Part shown: piece after piece, positions 7,165 to 16,188 of the stretch | Layout: every line of letters starts with the position of its first letter | Numbering within the stretch: the first letter of the stretch is position 1 | Origin: JAXDMK01 sp963773275 | Lineage (GTDB): Bacteria; Actinomycetota; Acidimicrobiia; Acidimicrobiales; AC-14 | Direction: 5' to 3' | NCBI GenBank assembly: GCA_963773275.1 | Contig: CAVZAH010000004.1 | Span: 186,001 to 250,000, forward strand | DNA: 64,000 nt | Translations under genes and position numbers: made by a program | The notes under the pieces: model-generated | Told to the model about the DNA's origin: nothing | Database searches by the model: none | What the model saw: only the letters and a program-made list of their open reading frames with translations

Positions 7165-8599
7165 CCACCAGGGCCAGCTGGTCGTCGAGCCAGTCACGGG
7201 GGACCCGGACCTCGGCCGCCTTGCGCAGGGCGGCGGCGTGGGCCGCCCGCTCGGCGGGGGCCATGGCGAGCGCCGCCGACAGGACGTCGGACGTGCCGGC
7301 CACGTCGAAGGGGTTGACCTCGAGCGCGGTGCCGCCCAGCTCGTCCCACACCCCCGCCTCCCGGCTGAGGGCCACCACCCCGTCGTTGCGGTTGAGGAGG
7401 GCGCCCTCCTTGGCCACCAGGTTGAGGCCGTCGCGGACGGGGTTGACCAGCAACACGTCGTAGCGGATCAGGGCGGCCACCGACCGGGGGAAGTTGTCGG
7501 ACATATCGAGCACGATCGGATCCCAGCCGGGGGTGGCCCACCGGTCGTTGATCAGCCGGGCCAGCACCTCGACCTCCTGGCGGTAGGCCAGGTACTCGGG
7601 CAGCGACTCCCGTGACGGGTACGCCTGGGCCACGAACACCACCCGGCCCCGCCACTCGGGACGGGTGCGCAAGAGGTCGTCGTAGGCCAGGAAACCCCGC
7701 AGGAGGTTCTTCGACAGCTCGATGCGGTCGACCCGCACGATCATCTGACGGCCGGCGAGCAGCGCCTCGAGGCGCTCGAGCTCCTCGGCGCACTCCTTGG
7801 AGTCCGCCACCTCCCCCATGTCGGCGATGTCGGGGGCGATGGGCGAGACGAACGTCGTCGGCGCCCAGCCCAGCACGTCCTCGCAGCAGGCGGCGAAGTT
7901 GGCGGCCCAGCGCTGGGCGTGGAAGCCGCAGGCCAGGTGGCTGGCCATCCCTCCGAGCAGCTCCTCGGCCACGCCCGACGGCAGCACCCGCAGCAGGTCG
8001 GGGGAGCAGAACGGGGTGTGGCTGAAGTGCACCGCCCGCAGGTCGGGGCGCTCCTGGGCCAGCCAGGTGCCCACCAGGGCCAGGTGGTAGTCCTGCACCA
8101 GGACGATGGCGCCCTCCTCGGCCTGGTCGATCACGGCCCGGGCGAAGGCGTGGTTGACGTCGCGGTAGGCGGACCACGCCTCGGCCCACCGCCGGTCGAG
8201 CCGGGGACGCCGCGAGAGGTCGAACAGCCCGTGGTAGAGGAACCACAGGGTGGCGTTGGACACCACGTCGTAGGCCATCCGGTAGGCGTGCGGGTCGACG
8301 GCGAGCGTGTGCACCTTGAAGCCCTTGGCGTCGACGACGCCGCCCGCCGCCGCCTCCCGGTCCTCGTCGGTGATGGCGGCCGCGATCCAGGTGGCGCCCA
8401 CCTCCTTCATGATCGGCCCGAGGCTGGACACCAGGCCCCCGCCACCCCGGCCCGCCACCAGGTCGCCGTCGTCGTCCCGGGTGAACGCGAGCGGTCCCCG
8501 GTTGGACACCATCACAATCGGGGCCGGCCCAATCTGCGATGCCGGGGCCGGCCCGATCGAGGGCGGCGACGCCACGGCCGGCGGGTGGGCGTCGGCCAT
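7034..8599 (-). CDS. otsA: Alpha,alpha-trehalose-phosphate synthase (GT20)
   Basis: OtsA joins NDP-glucose and glucose 6-phosphate to make trehalose 6-phosphate. Family landmarks are present in order: VMVSNRGPLAF, the glycine-rich GRGGGGLVSSL acceptor loop, VQDYHLALVG, FSHTPFCSPDLLRVLP, RVDRIELSKN and NPVRDGLNLVAKE. At 521 residues it is slightly longer than usual, because of an N-terminal extension of ~25 residues and a low-complexity tail (GRPSVGSPSVGSEDGS) antisense to otsB. The ATG lies in a CCATGG that also holds a plus-strand ATG, so the start region is shared with the glycerate kinase gene and the two promoters must overlap. Confidence 0.95.
   Translation of the reverse strand: MADAHPPAVASPPSIGPAPASQIGPAPIVMVSNRGPLAFTRDDDGDLVAGRGGGGLVSSLGPIMKEVGATWIAAAITDEDREAAAGGVVDAKGFKVHTLAVDPHAYRMAYDVVSNATLWFLYHGLFDLSRRPRLDRRWAEAWSAYRDVNHAFARAVIDQAEEGAIVLVQDYHLALVGTWLAQERPDLRAVHFSHTPFCSPDLLRVLPSGVAEELLGGMASHLACGFHAQRWAANFAACCEDVLGWAPTTFVSPIAPDIADMGEVADSKECAEELERLEALLAGRQMIVRVDRIELSKNLLRGFLAYDDLLRTRPEWRGRVVFVAQAYPSRESLPEYLAYRQEVEVLARLINDRWATPGWDPIVLDMSDNFPRSVAALIRYDVLLVNPVRDGLNLVAKEGALLNRNDGVVALSREAGVWDELGGTALEVNPFDVAGTSDVLSAALAMAPAERAAHAAALRKAAEVRVPRDWLDDQLALVATAGATRPGRPSVGSPSVGSEDGSRWPGGPGTARGLRPGPGAG
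7106..7135 (+). repeat. 15-bp exact direct duplication in the otsA/otsB overlap
   Basis: CGACCCCACAGACGG occurs twice without a gap. It encodes PTPQT-type repeats at the OtsB C-terminus and the GSPSVGSPSVG stretch of OtsA on the other strand. Expansion here probably created the antisense overlap. Confidence 0.9.
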
Positions 8600-8633
8600 G
8601 GGCCACGATATCCCCATGGGAAAGGCCCCCCAG

Positions 8634-9665
8634 ATGGCGCGGCGGGTGGTGGCGGCGCCCGACAAGTTCCGGGGCACGGCCACGGCCGGGCAGGTGGCGA
8701 CGGCCGTCGCCCACGCCGCGGAGCGGGCCGGCTGGACGTGCGACCAGGTCCCGGTGGCCGACGGGGGCGAGGGGACGCTGGAGGCGCTGGGCGGATCGAT
8801 CCGGCGCACGACCGTCCCGGGCCCGCTGGGCGACCCCGTCACGGCCGAGTGGCGGATGCAGGCCGGGGGCACCGCGGTCGTGGAGATGGCCCGGGCGTCG
8901 GGGCTGGCGCTGGTGGGCGGGGCGGAGGGCAACGACCCCCTGCGGGCCTCGACCCGGGGGACCGGCGAGCTGATCGCGGCCGCCGTCGACGCCGGTGCCA
9001 CCCGGGTGATCGTGGGCGTGGGCGGCTCGGCCACCACCGACGGCGGCCTGGCCGCCCTCACCGCCATCAACCCCGCCCGCCGGCTGCGGGGGCCGTTGGA
9101 GCTGCTGGTGGCGTGCGACGTCACCACCCGCTTCGTGGACGCGGCCGAAGTGTTCGCCCCCCAAAAGGGGGCCACGCCGGCCCAGGTGGCGCTCCTGCGC
9201 CGCCGCCTCGAGCGCCTGGCCGAGGTCTACGTCCGCGACTACGGCGTCGACGTCCGCGACCTGCCCGGCTCGGGCGCGGCCGGCGGTCTGGCCGGGGGAC
9301 TGGCCGCCGCCGGAGCCGTCCTCGTCCCCGGCTTCGACCTGGTGGCCGAGACCCTCGACCTGGCCGACCGCATCGCCGGCGCCGACCTGGTGGTCACCGG
9401 CGAGGGCCACCTCGACGCCGAGTCGTTCGCCGGCAAGGCCGTCGGCGGGGTGGTCCGCCTGGCGACGGAGGCAGGCGTGCCCGTCCTGGTCGTGGCCGGC
9501 GGGGTGGACGACGACGTGGCCGACCTCCCGGGTGCGGTGACCGTGGTCTCGCTGGTGGAGCGATTCGGCCGGGACGAGGCCATGTGGGACCCCATCGGCT
9601 GCGTGGAGGCGGTCGTCTCGTCCGAACTGGCCCGCCTGGCCCGCCCGGCGGGTCCCGGCCACTAG
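8634..9665 (+). CDS. Glycerate kinase (GlxK/GarK type)
   Basis: Phosphorylates glycerate with ATP. Landmarks of the glycerate kinase type-1 family: VVAAPDKFRGTATAGQVA at the N-terminus, DGGEGTLEAL, a glycine-rich GVGGSATTDGGLAAL, GSGAAGGLAGGL and VVTGEGHLDAESFAGK. Length is 343 residues from the ATG at 8634, which puts VVAAPDK at the family position and has GGGAAAGG upstream; ATGs at 8598 and 8616 are alternatives. It lies between otsA and gpgS. Phosphoglycerate is the acceptor used by GpgS, so the kinase could feed glucosylglycerate synthesis; whether it makes 2- or 3-phosphoglycerate cannot be read here. Confidence 0.92.
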   Translation: MARRVVAAPDKFRGTATAGQVATAVAHAAERAGWTCDQVPVADGGEGTLEALGGSIRRTTVPGPLGDPVTAEWRMQAGGTAVVEMARASGLALVGGAEGNDPLRASTRGTGELIAAAVDAGATRVIVGVGGSATTDGGLAALTAINPARRLRGPLELLVACDVTTRFVDAAEVFAPQKGATPAQVALLRRRLERLAEVYVRDYGVDVRDLPGSGAAGGLAGGLAAAGAVLVPGFDLVAETLDLADRIAGADLVVTGEGHLDAESFAGKAVGGVVRLATEAGVPVLVVAGGVDDDVADLPGAVTVVSLVERFGRDEAMWDPIGCVEAVVSSELARLARPAGPGH

Positions 9666-9740
9666 GCCACCCGCCCGGCCGGTGCGGCCGGCGCCCGCCG
9701 ACCTGGCCGCTTCCCGACGCCGCCCGCCGCCCCGTCCGCC

Positions 9741-10568
9741 CTACGCCACCCGCCCGGCGCGGGCGGCCAGGTACTCCTCCACCTCGACCATCGGGGGACG
9801 CTGGGCCACACCGGCCGGGTCCCATCCGGCCCGGTCCTCCACGCCGGCCCGGAGCAGGGCCACCCGCAGCACGTCGGTGGCCTGGGCGCCCAGCTCCTCG
9901 AGCGACCGGTTGCGGTGGGTGCGGACGCCGAGGTCGGCCTGGGCGATGCTCTCCAGCCCGAAGCGGGCGGCCACGTCGACCAGCAGGCCCAGGTCGACGC
10001 CGTAGCCCTGCACGAACGGCACCCGCTCCAACACCTCCCGGCGGCCCGCGAACTCGCCCCCCAGCGGCTGGCGGATGGCGGCCAGCTCGGGGAAGAACAG
10101 CCCGATCATGGGCCGGGCCACCAGCTCCGTGACCCGCCCGCCGCCCACCGGACGGTCGTAGAACCCCTTCACGAAGCCGATGCGGTCGTCGGCCGCCATC
10201 GGGCCCAGCAGCCCCGTCACGAAGGCGGGGTCGAAGTCCCGGAGGTCGGCGTCGCAGAACACCAGGACGTCGCCGGTGGCCACGTGGAGCGCCTTCCACA
10301 GGGCCTCGCCCTTGCCCGTCCCCGGCCCCAGCTCGGGCAGGACGTCGTCCGCCGCCGCCACCACCGCCCCGGCCGACGCGGCCTCCGCCGCGGTGGCGTC
10401 GGTGGACCCGTCGTCGACCACGACCACCTCGTCCACCACCCCCCGCCCGTCGACCAGCTCCCGCACGATGGCGGCCACGATCGGGCCCACGGTGGCCTCC
10501 TCGTTGCGGGCGGGCAGGCACACCGACACGCGCCCCAGCCGCACGTCGCGAGGTGGTTTCCGGGGCAC
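9741..10568 (-). CDS. gpgS: Glucosyl-3-phosphoglycerate synthase
   Basis: A GT81-type glycosyltransferase that makes glucosyl-3-phosphoglycerate from NDP-glucose and 3-phosphoglycerate, the first step to glucosylglycerate and to mycobacterial methylglucose lipopolysaccharide. It has SVCLPARNEEATVG, VVVVDDGSTDAT, the GTGKGEALWKAL loop, the metal-binding VFCDADLRDF, and the family phrase QPLGGEFAGRREVLERVPF. Length is 275 residues, shorter than the mycobacterial enzyme (about 320) mainly at the N-terminus. It converges on the glycerate kinase gene. The matching phosphatase (gpgP) is not in the window. Confidence 0.92.
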   Translation of the reverse strand: MPRKPPRDVRLGRVSVCLPARNEEATVGPIVAAIVRELVDGRGVVDEVVVVDDGSTDATAAEAASAGAVVAAADDVLPELGPGTGKGEALWKALHVATGDVLVFCDADLRDFDPAFVTGLLGPMAADDRIGFVKGFYDRPVGGGRVTELVARPMIGLFFPELAAIRQPLGGEFAGRREVLERVPFVQGYGVDLGLLVDVAARFGLESIAQADLGVRTHRNRSLEELGAQATDVLRVALLRAGVEDRAGWDPAGVAQRPPMVEVEEYLAARAGRVA

Positions 10569-10602
10569 ACGGCATGCTCCCGCCTCCCCTATGATGAAGG
10601 CA

Positions 10603-10708
10603 ACTCATCCAGAGCGGTCGAGGGACCGGGCCCGACGAAACCGCGACAACCAGTACGCCCCGCCACCCGGCGGGAAACGGCCAGGTGCCACCGCCCGGAA
10701 CGATGATC
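10603..10708 (+). promoter_or_regulatory. SAM riboswitch (SAM-I/SAM-IV clan) upstream of thrC
   Basis: The core is conserved: CTCATCCAGAG, then GGTCGAGGGACCGGGCCCGA, GAAACCGCGACAACC, GGTGCCACCGCC, and GATGAT closing the P1 helix with the 5' CTCATC. These are the S-box landmarks. It ends about 10 bp before the thrC start, with the GGAGAG ribosome-binding site immediately after P1, so binding of SAM most plausibly blocks translation. SAM-I versus SAM-IV needs a covariance-model comparison; actinobacteria often carry SAM-IV. Confidence 0.88.
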
Positions 10709-10718
10709 AGGAGAGAAC

Positions 10719-11963
10719 ATGTCCTTCGTCGAGGGTCTTCGATGTCGTGAGTGTGGTCGCGCCTTCCCGGCGGAGGCGTTGCACGTGTGCGACTGGTGCT
10801 TCGGACCGCTGGAGGTCGACTACGACTACGACGGCATCGCCGCCGTCACCACCCGCCAGTCGATCGCGGCGGGGCCGACGTCGATCTGGCGCTACGCCAA
10901 CCTGCTGCCCGCAGTCAACGACGGGGCCGTCGACCTCGGCGCCGGCTTCACCCCCCTGGTGCGGGCCGACCGCCTGGCCGCCCAGCTGGGCCTCGACGAG
11001 CTGTGGCTGAAGAACGACACCCTCAATCCCACCGGCTCGTTCAAGGACCGGGTGGTGGCGGTGGCGCTGGCCCGGGCCCGGGCCATGGGGTTCAAGGTGG
11101 CGGCGTGTGCGTCCACCGGCAACCTGGCCAACTCGGTGGCCGCCCACGCGGCCCGGGCGGGCATGCGCCACGTGGTGTTCATCCCCGCCGACCTGGAATC
11201 GGGCAAGGTGATCACGACGGCCGTCTACGGACCCAACCTGGTGGCCGTCGACGGCAGCTACGACGACGTCAACCGGCTCTGCGCGGAGCTGGCCTCCGAG
11301 CGTCCCACCTGGGCCTTCGTCAACGTCAACCTGCGCACCTACTACGCCGAGGGCTCCAAGACCCTCGCCTTCGAGACGGCCGAGCAGCTCGGCTGGCAGG
11401 TGCCCGACCACGTGGTGGTGCCGGTGGCCTCGGGCTCGCAGCTCACCAAGATCGCCAAGGGCTTCCAGGAGCTGTGGAAGGTCGGCCTGCTCGACGAGGA
11501 GCCCCACGTGCGGATCTCGGGCGCCCAGGCCGAGGGCTGCTCGCCGGTGGCCACCGCCTTCATGGAGGGCCACGACTTCATCCGCCCGGTCAAGCCCAGG
11601 ACGATCGCCAAGTCCCTCGCCATCGGGAACCCGGCCGACGGCTTCTACGCCCTGGAGACGGTCCGCGCCAGCGGCGGCGCCCTCACCTCGGTCACCGACG
11701 ACGAGATCCGCGACGCCATCCTCCTGCTGGCCCGCACCGAGGGCATCTTCGCCGAGACGGCCGGCGGCGTCACCGTCGCCACCCTGGCCAAGCTGGCCGC
11801 ATCGGGCGTGGTGCGCCGCGACGAGCGGGTCGTCGCCTACATCACCGGCCACGGGCTCAAGACGCTCGAGGCGATCGCCCCCCTCGTCGGGCCCACCATC
11901 ACCATCGCCCCCACGATGGCCGCCTTCGAGGAGGCCATGGGGAATCAGGAGGAAATCCGGTAA
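10719..11963 (+). CDS. thrC: Threonine synthase
   Basis: A PLP enzyme that converts O-phosphohomoserine to threonine. The 414-residue protein begins with a zinc-ribbon-like segment (CRECGRAF...CDWCFGPLEVDYDY). The PLP lysine lies in NPTGSFKDR, the phosphate-binding SGN-type loop is CASTGNLANSVA, and the C-terminal part has ETAGGVTVATLAKL. ATG with GGAGAG upstream. It is preceded by a SAM riboswitch and its stop overlaps the start of a CysO-like sulfur carrier (TAATG), so the two are co-translated. O-phosphohomoserine is the branch point between threonine and methionine, which explains control by SAM. Confidence 0.95.
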   Translation: MSFVEGLRCRECGRAFPAEALHVCDWCFGPLEVDYDYDGIAAVTTRQSIAAGPTSIWRYANLLPAVNDGAVDLGAGFTPLVRADRLAAQLGLDELWLKNDTLNPTGSFKDRVVAVALARARAMGFKVAACASTGNLANSVAAHAARAGMRHVVFIPADLESGKVITTAVYGPNLVAVDGSYDDVNRLCAELASERPTWAFVNVNLRTYYAEGSKTLAFETAEQLGWQVPDHVVVPVASGSQLTKIAKGFQELWKVGLLDEEPHVRISGAQAEGCSPVATAFMEGHDFIRPVKPRTIAKSLAIGNPADGFYALETVRASGGALTSVTDDEIRDAILLLARTEGIFAETAGGVTVATLAKLAASGVVRRDERVVAYITGHGLKTLEAIAPLVGPTITIAPTMAAFEEAMGNQEEIR

Positions 11964-12235
11964 TGGCCAACGTCCGCATCCCCACCCAGCTGCGCTCCCT
12001 CTCCGGGGGTGTGGGCGAGGTCACGGTCGACGGCACGACCGTGGGCCAGGTCCTCACGTCCCTGGAGACGGCCCATCCCGGCTTCCGGGCCCGCCTCTTC
12101 GGCGACGACGGCCAACTCCGGCGCTTCGTCAACGTGTTCGTGGCCGACGAGGACGTCCGCTTCCTGCAGGGCCTCGACACCGCCGTCGCCGCCGGACAGA
12201 CCGTGTCGATCGTGCCCGCCGTGGCCGGCGGCTGA
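11963..12235 (+). CDS. CysO-like ubiquitin-fold sulfur carrier (ThiS/MoaD family)
   Basis: A 90-residue beta-grasp protein ending in the diglycine VPAVAGG needed for thiocarboxylate formation. The segment RFVNVFVADEDVRF followed by GLDTAV closely matches mycobacterial CysO, which delivers sulfide to O-phosphoserine in CysM-dependent cysteine synthesis. Its start codon overlaps the thrC stop. In Streptomyces a MoaD-type gene likewise lies between a threonine synthase and groEL. No cysM, mec or activating MoeZ gene is in the window, so the acceptor enzyme is unknown; MoaD or ThiS function is less likely on sequence. Confidence 0.87.
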   Translation: MANVRIPTQLRSLSGGVGEVTVDGTTVGQVLTSLETAHPGFRARLFGDDGQLRRFVNVFVADEDVRFLQGLDTAVAAGQTVSIVPAVAGG

Positions 12236-12331
12236 CGGGCCGCTGACCGGCCGCCGGCCGGCCGGGCCGGCCGGCGCGGCTGGCACTCTCACCCCTCGGT
12301 TGCCAAACCCCTCCGAACCGTGGGTATTCTG

Positions 12332-12358
12332 TTAGCACTCACACCGAGAGAGTGCTAA
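12332..12358. promoter_or_regulatory. CIRCE element (HrcA operator)
   Basis: TTAGCACTC, nine bases, GAGTGCTAA: a perfect CIRCE inverted repeat 26 bp before the groEL start. It predicts HrcA repression of groEL released by heat. Confidence 0.98.
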
Positions 12359-12383
12359 CGGTTCCACGGAGGAGCACACGCCG

Positions 12384-14009
<1,626 letters not shown>

Positions 14010-14011
14010 GC

Positions 14012-14037
14012 TCGGGGGAGGGCAGGCCCTCCCCCGA
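14012..14037 (+). terminator. GC-rich terminator hairpin after groEL
   Basis: TCGGGGGAGGGC and GCCCTCCCCCGA form a perfect 12-bp stem with a two-base centre, starting 2 bp after the groEL stop. There is no T-run, which is common in high-GC actinobacteria. Confidence 0.75.
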
Positions 14038-14115
14038 ACCCCCTCCCGACACCGTGCCGGCCTTCGGCCGGCTCGGGGCCATCCGGGGGGGCCGCCTGCG
14101 GCGGCGCTCGCGGCC

Positions 14116-14253
14116 GGCGGGGAAGATCAAAGCAATGCACTGCAGCGCTGAACGGAGGGGCCGGTCCGCCGGCCCCTCGGCGCGTCCGGCGGGAAGATCA
14201 AACGCAAAGCACTGCACGGAGGGGCCGGTCCGCCGACCCCTCCGGCGCGTCCG
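14116..14253 (+). repeat. Two imperfect copies of a ~70-bp hairpin element
   Basis: Copy A (14116-14188) and copy B (14188-14253) share GGAAGATCAAA or GGGAAGATCAAA, then GCACTGCA, CGGAGGGGCCGGTCCGCCG and GGCGCGTCCGG. Each holds a GGGGCCGG-TCCG-CCGGCCCC hairpin (one G-U pair in copy B). Copy A has extra GCGCTGAA bases. The 345-bp groEL-hemQ interval has no coding sequence. The element could be a repetitive extragenic element or a processed transcript. Confidence 0.75.
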
Positions 14254-14354
14254 GGGACGGGTGCTCGTTCGCGCCGCGGCGCGTACGGGTCGGCCGGGCG
14301 ACCTTCACCGGCTGCCGGGGACGACGGGGGTCGGGCGTCCGTAGACTGGTTGGC

Positions 14355-15056
14355 GTGGCCGACCCTTCCGACACCGCACCCGTCGTCCCTTCGGTCGGGT
14401 GGGGCGTGCTCCACCTGTTCTGTCGGGCCCCGGCCGGGGCCGTCGACCGGGAGGCGGTGGTGACCGCGGTCAAGGCCTGCCAGGCCGACGACCATCAGGT
14501 GGTCGCCTTCGCCGTCCTCGGCCACAAGGCCGATCTCGGGTTCATGGCGCTCGGACCCGACCTGTGGCGGCTGCAGGCGCTCCAGGCCGAGCTGTCCGCC
14601 GCCGGCCTGGTCATGGCCGACTCCTACGTCTCGCTCACCGAGGTGTCGGAGTACGCCGAAGGGATGCCCGCCGAGCGGCTCGAGCCCCGGCTCCACCCGG
14701 TGCTGCCCCCCGAGGGCAAGCGGGCCCTGTGCTTCTATCCCATGTCGAAGCGGCGCGACCTCACCGGCAACTGGTACACGCTGCCCTTCGAGGAGCGGCG
14801 GGCCCTGATGGAGGGCCACGGCCGGGTGGGGCGCACCTACGCCGGCCGGGTGGTGCAGCTCATCACCGGGTCCACCGGCCTCGACGACTGGGAGTGGGCC
14901 GTCACGCTCTTCGCCGCCGACCCGCTGGCCCTGAAGGAGTGCGTCCACGAGATGCGCTTCGACCAGGCATCGGCCGTCTACGCCGAGTTCGGCCCCTTCG
15001 TCACCGGCCTGGTCGCCCCCGTCGAGGTGGTCCTCAGCCGGGTGGGCGTGGCGTAG
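14355..15056 (+). CDS. hemQ: Coproheme decarboxylase HemQ/ChdC
   Basis: The last step of the coproporphyrin-dependent haem pathway of actinobacteria and Firmicutes: it decarboxylates coproheme to haem b using peroxide. The 233-residue protein has the CFYPMSKRRD segment containing the catalytic tyrosine and the substrate-binding lysine known from Geobacillus, then NWYTLPFEER and the proximal-histidine stretch MEGHGRVGRTYAGRV. The chlorite dismutase catalytic arginine region is replaced, as expected for HemQ. The start is a GTG. No other haem gene is adjacent. The intergenic repeats on both sides set it apart transcriptionally. Confidence 0.94.
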   Translation: MADPSDTAPVVPSVGWGVLHLFCRAPAGAVDREAVVTAVKACQADDHQVVAFAVLGHKADLGFMALGPDLWRLQALQAELSAAGLVMADSYVSLTEVSEYAEGMPAERLEPRLHPVLPPEGKRALCFYPMSKRRDLTGNWYTLPFEERRALMEGHGRVGRTYAGRVVQLITGSTGLDDWEWAVTLFAADPLALKECVHEMRFDQASAVYAEFGPFVTGLVAPVEVVLSRVGVA

Positions 15057-15133
15057 TCCCGTTCGACGAGGCCCCTTCCCCCCGATCACCGCTCCAACCG
15101 GCGGGGCCGCGCGTGTGGCGAGTTTCGTGCACT

Positions 15134-15180
15134 GGGAGCGCCCCAAATACCGCCACGTGGGCCCAATCAGGGGCGCTCCC
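15134..15180. repeat. 11-bp inverted repeat with 25-bp loop
   Basis: GGGAGCGCCCC and GGGGCGCTCCC are perfect complements around a 25-bp centre, between the convergent genes hemQ and livF. It may terminate hemQ from the plus strand, although no T-run follows, or be the end of a small repetitive element. Confidence 0.6.
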
Positions 15181-15201
15181 GACGCATGACTTCCCGTTGC
15201 G

Positions 15202-15450
15202 GCCCGGATCACGTCCCTGCCGACGCACGAAAGCCCGAAGGCGGCAACAGCCAACGTGGCGACGCGTTCGGTGCAGCCGGAGGGACGTCAGAACGGCCCG
15301 TCGCGCCCGGATCACGTCCTGCCGACGCACGAAGCCCGAGGCGGCGGCAGCCACCGGGGCGACGCGTTCGGTGCAGCCGGAGGGACGTCAGAGCGGCCCG
15401 TCGCGCCCGGACCACGTCCCTGCCGACGCACGAATCCCCAAGCGGCGACG
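15202..15450. repeat. ~100-bp tandem repeat, about 2.5 copies
   Basis: Units start at 15202, 15305 and 15405 with GCCCGGATCACGTCC (small differences) and share CTGCCGACGCACGAA, GGCGACGCGTTCGGTGCAGC and CGGAGGGACGTCAGA. The third copy stops at the livF end. Spacing is 103 then 100 bp. Together with the inverted repeat before it, this fills the 400-bp gap between hemQ and livF; no gene is visible in it. Confidence 0.85.
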
Positions 15451-15458
15451 GTCGCCGG

Positions 15459-16178
15459 TCAGTCCTCGCCGAGGTAGGCCTTGCGGACCTGGGCGTTGTC
15501 GCGCAGGTCGGCGGCGGAGCCGGACAAGACGATGCGGCCCGTCTCCAGCACGTGGGCCTCGTCGGCCAGGGCCAGGGCGGCGGACGCGTTCTGCTCCACC
15601 AGCAGCACGGTGGTGCCGGCCACCTTGAGCTCGCCCAGCGCGTCGAAGATGCGGCGCATCATGATGGGTGACAGTCCCATCGAGGGCTCGTCGAGCATGA
15701 GCAGGCGGGGCCGACACATGAGGGCCCGGCCGATGGCGAGCATCTGCTGCTCCCCACCCGACAGCGTGCCCGCGGCCTGGGTCCGCCGCTCCCCGAGCAC
15801 CGGGAAGCGACCGTAGGCCTCGTCGATGTCGCCCGCCACCGCCGCCGGGCCGTCCTTGCGGGTGAACGCGCCCAGCTCGAGGTTCTCCTGCACGGTCATG
15901 CGGGGGAAGATGCGCCGGCCCTCGGGCGCGTGGGCGATGCCCCGTTCGACGATCTCGTGCGCCGGCAGTTGGTCGATGCGCTCCCCGTCGAAGTGGATCT
16001 CGCCCGCGGTGGGGCACAGCAGGCCCGACACGGTGCGCAGGACGGTGGTCTTGCCCGCCCCGTTGCTGCCGATCAGCGTCACCAGGCTGCCCGCCCCGAC
16101 CGAGAAGCTGACCCCCTTCACCGCCTCGATGCGACCGTAGGAGACCCGAACGTCTCGGACCTCGAGGAGGGGACTCAC
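15459..16178 (-). CDS. livF: Branched-chain amino acid ABC transporter ATP-binding protein LivF
   Basis: The second ATPase of a HAAT-type (Liv) importer, 239 residues. Walker A GSNGAGKTTVLRT, Q-loop, signature LSGGEQQMLAIGRAL, Walker B LLMLDEPSMGL and the switch histidine region VLLVEQN are all present. It lies last in the five-gene minus-strand operon, 10 bp after livG. The substrate cannot be read from the ATPase; the family moves branched-chain amino acids, urea or short amides. Confidence 0.95.
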   Translation of the reverse strand: MSPLLEVRDVRVSYGRIEAVKGVSFSVGAGSLVTLIGSNGAGKTTVLRTVSGLLCPTAGEIHFDGERIDQLPAHEIVERGIAHAPEGRRIFPRMTVQENLELGAFTRKDGPAAVAGDIDEAYGRFPVLGERRTQAAGTLSGGEQQMLAIGRALMCRPRLLMLDEPSMGLSPIMMRRIFDALGELKVAGTTVLLVEQNASAALALADEAHVLETGRIVLSGSAADLRDNAQVRKAYLGED

Positions 16179-16188
16179 GGCCCGCCGA

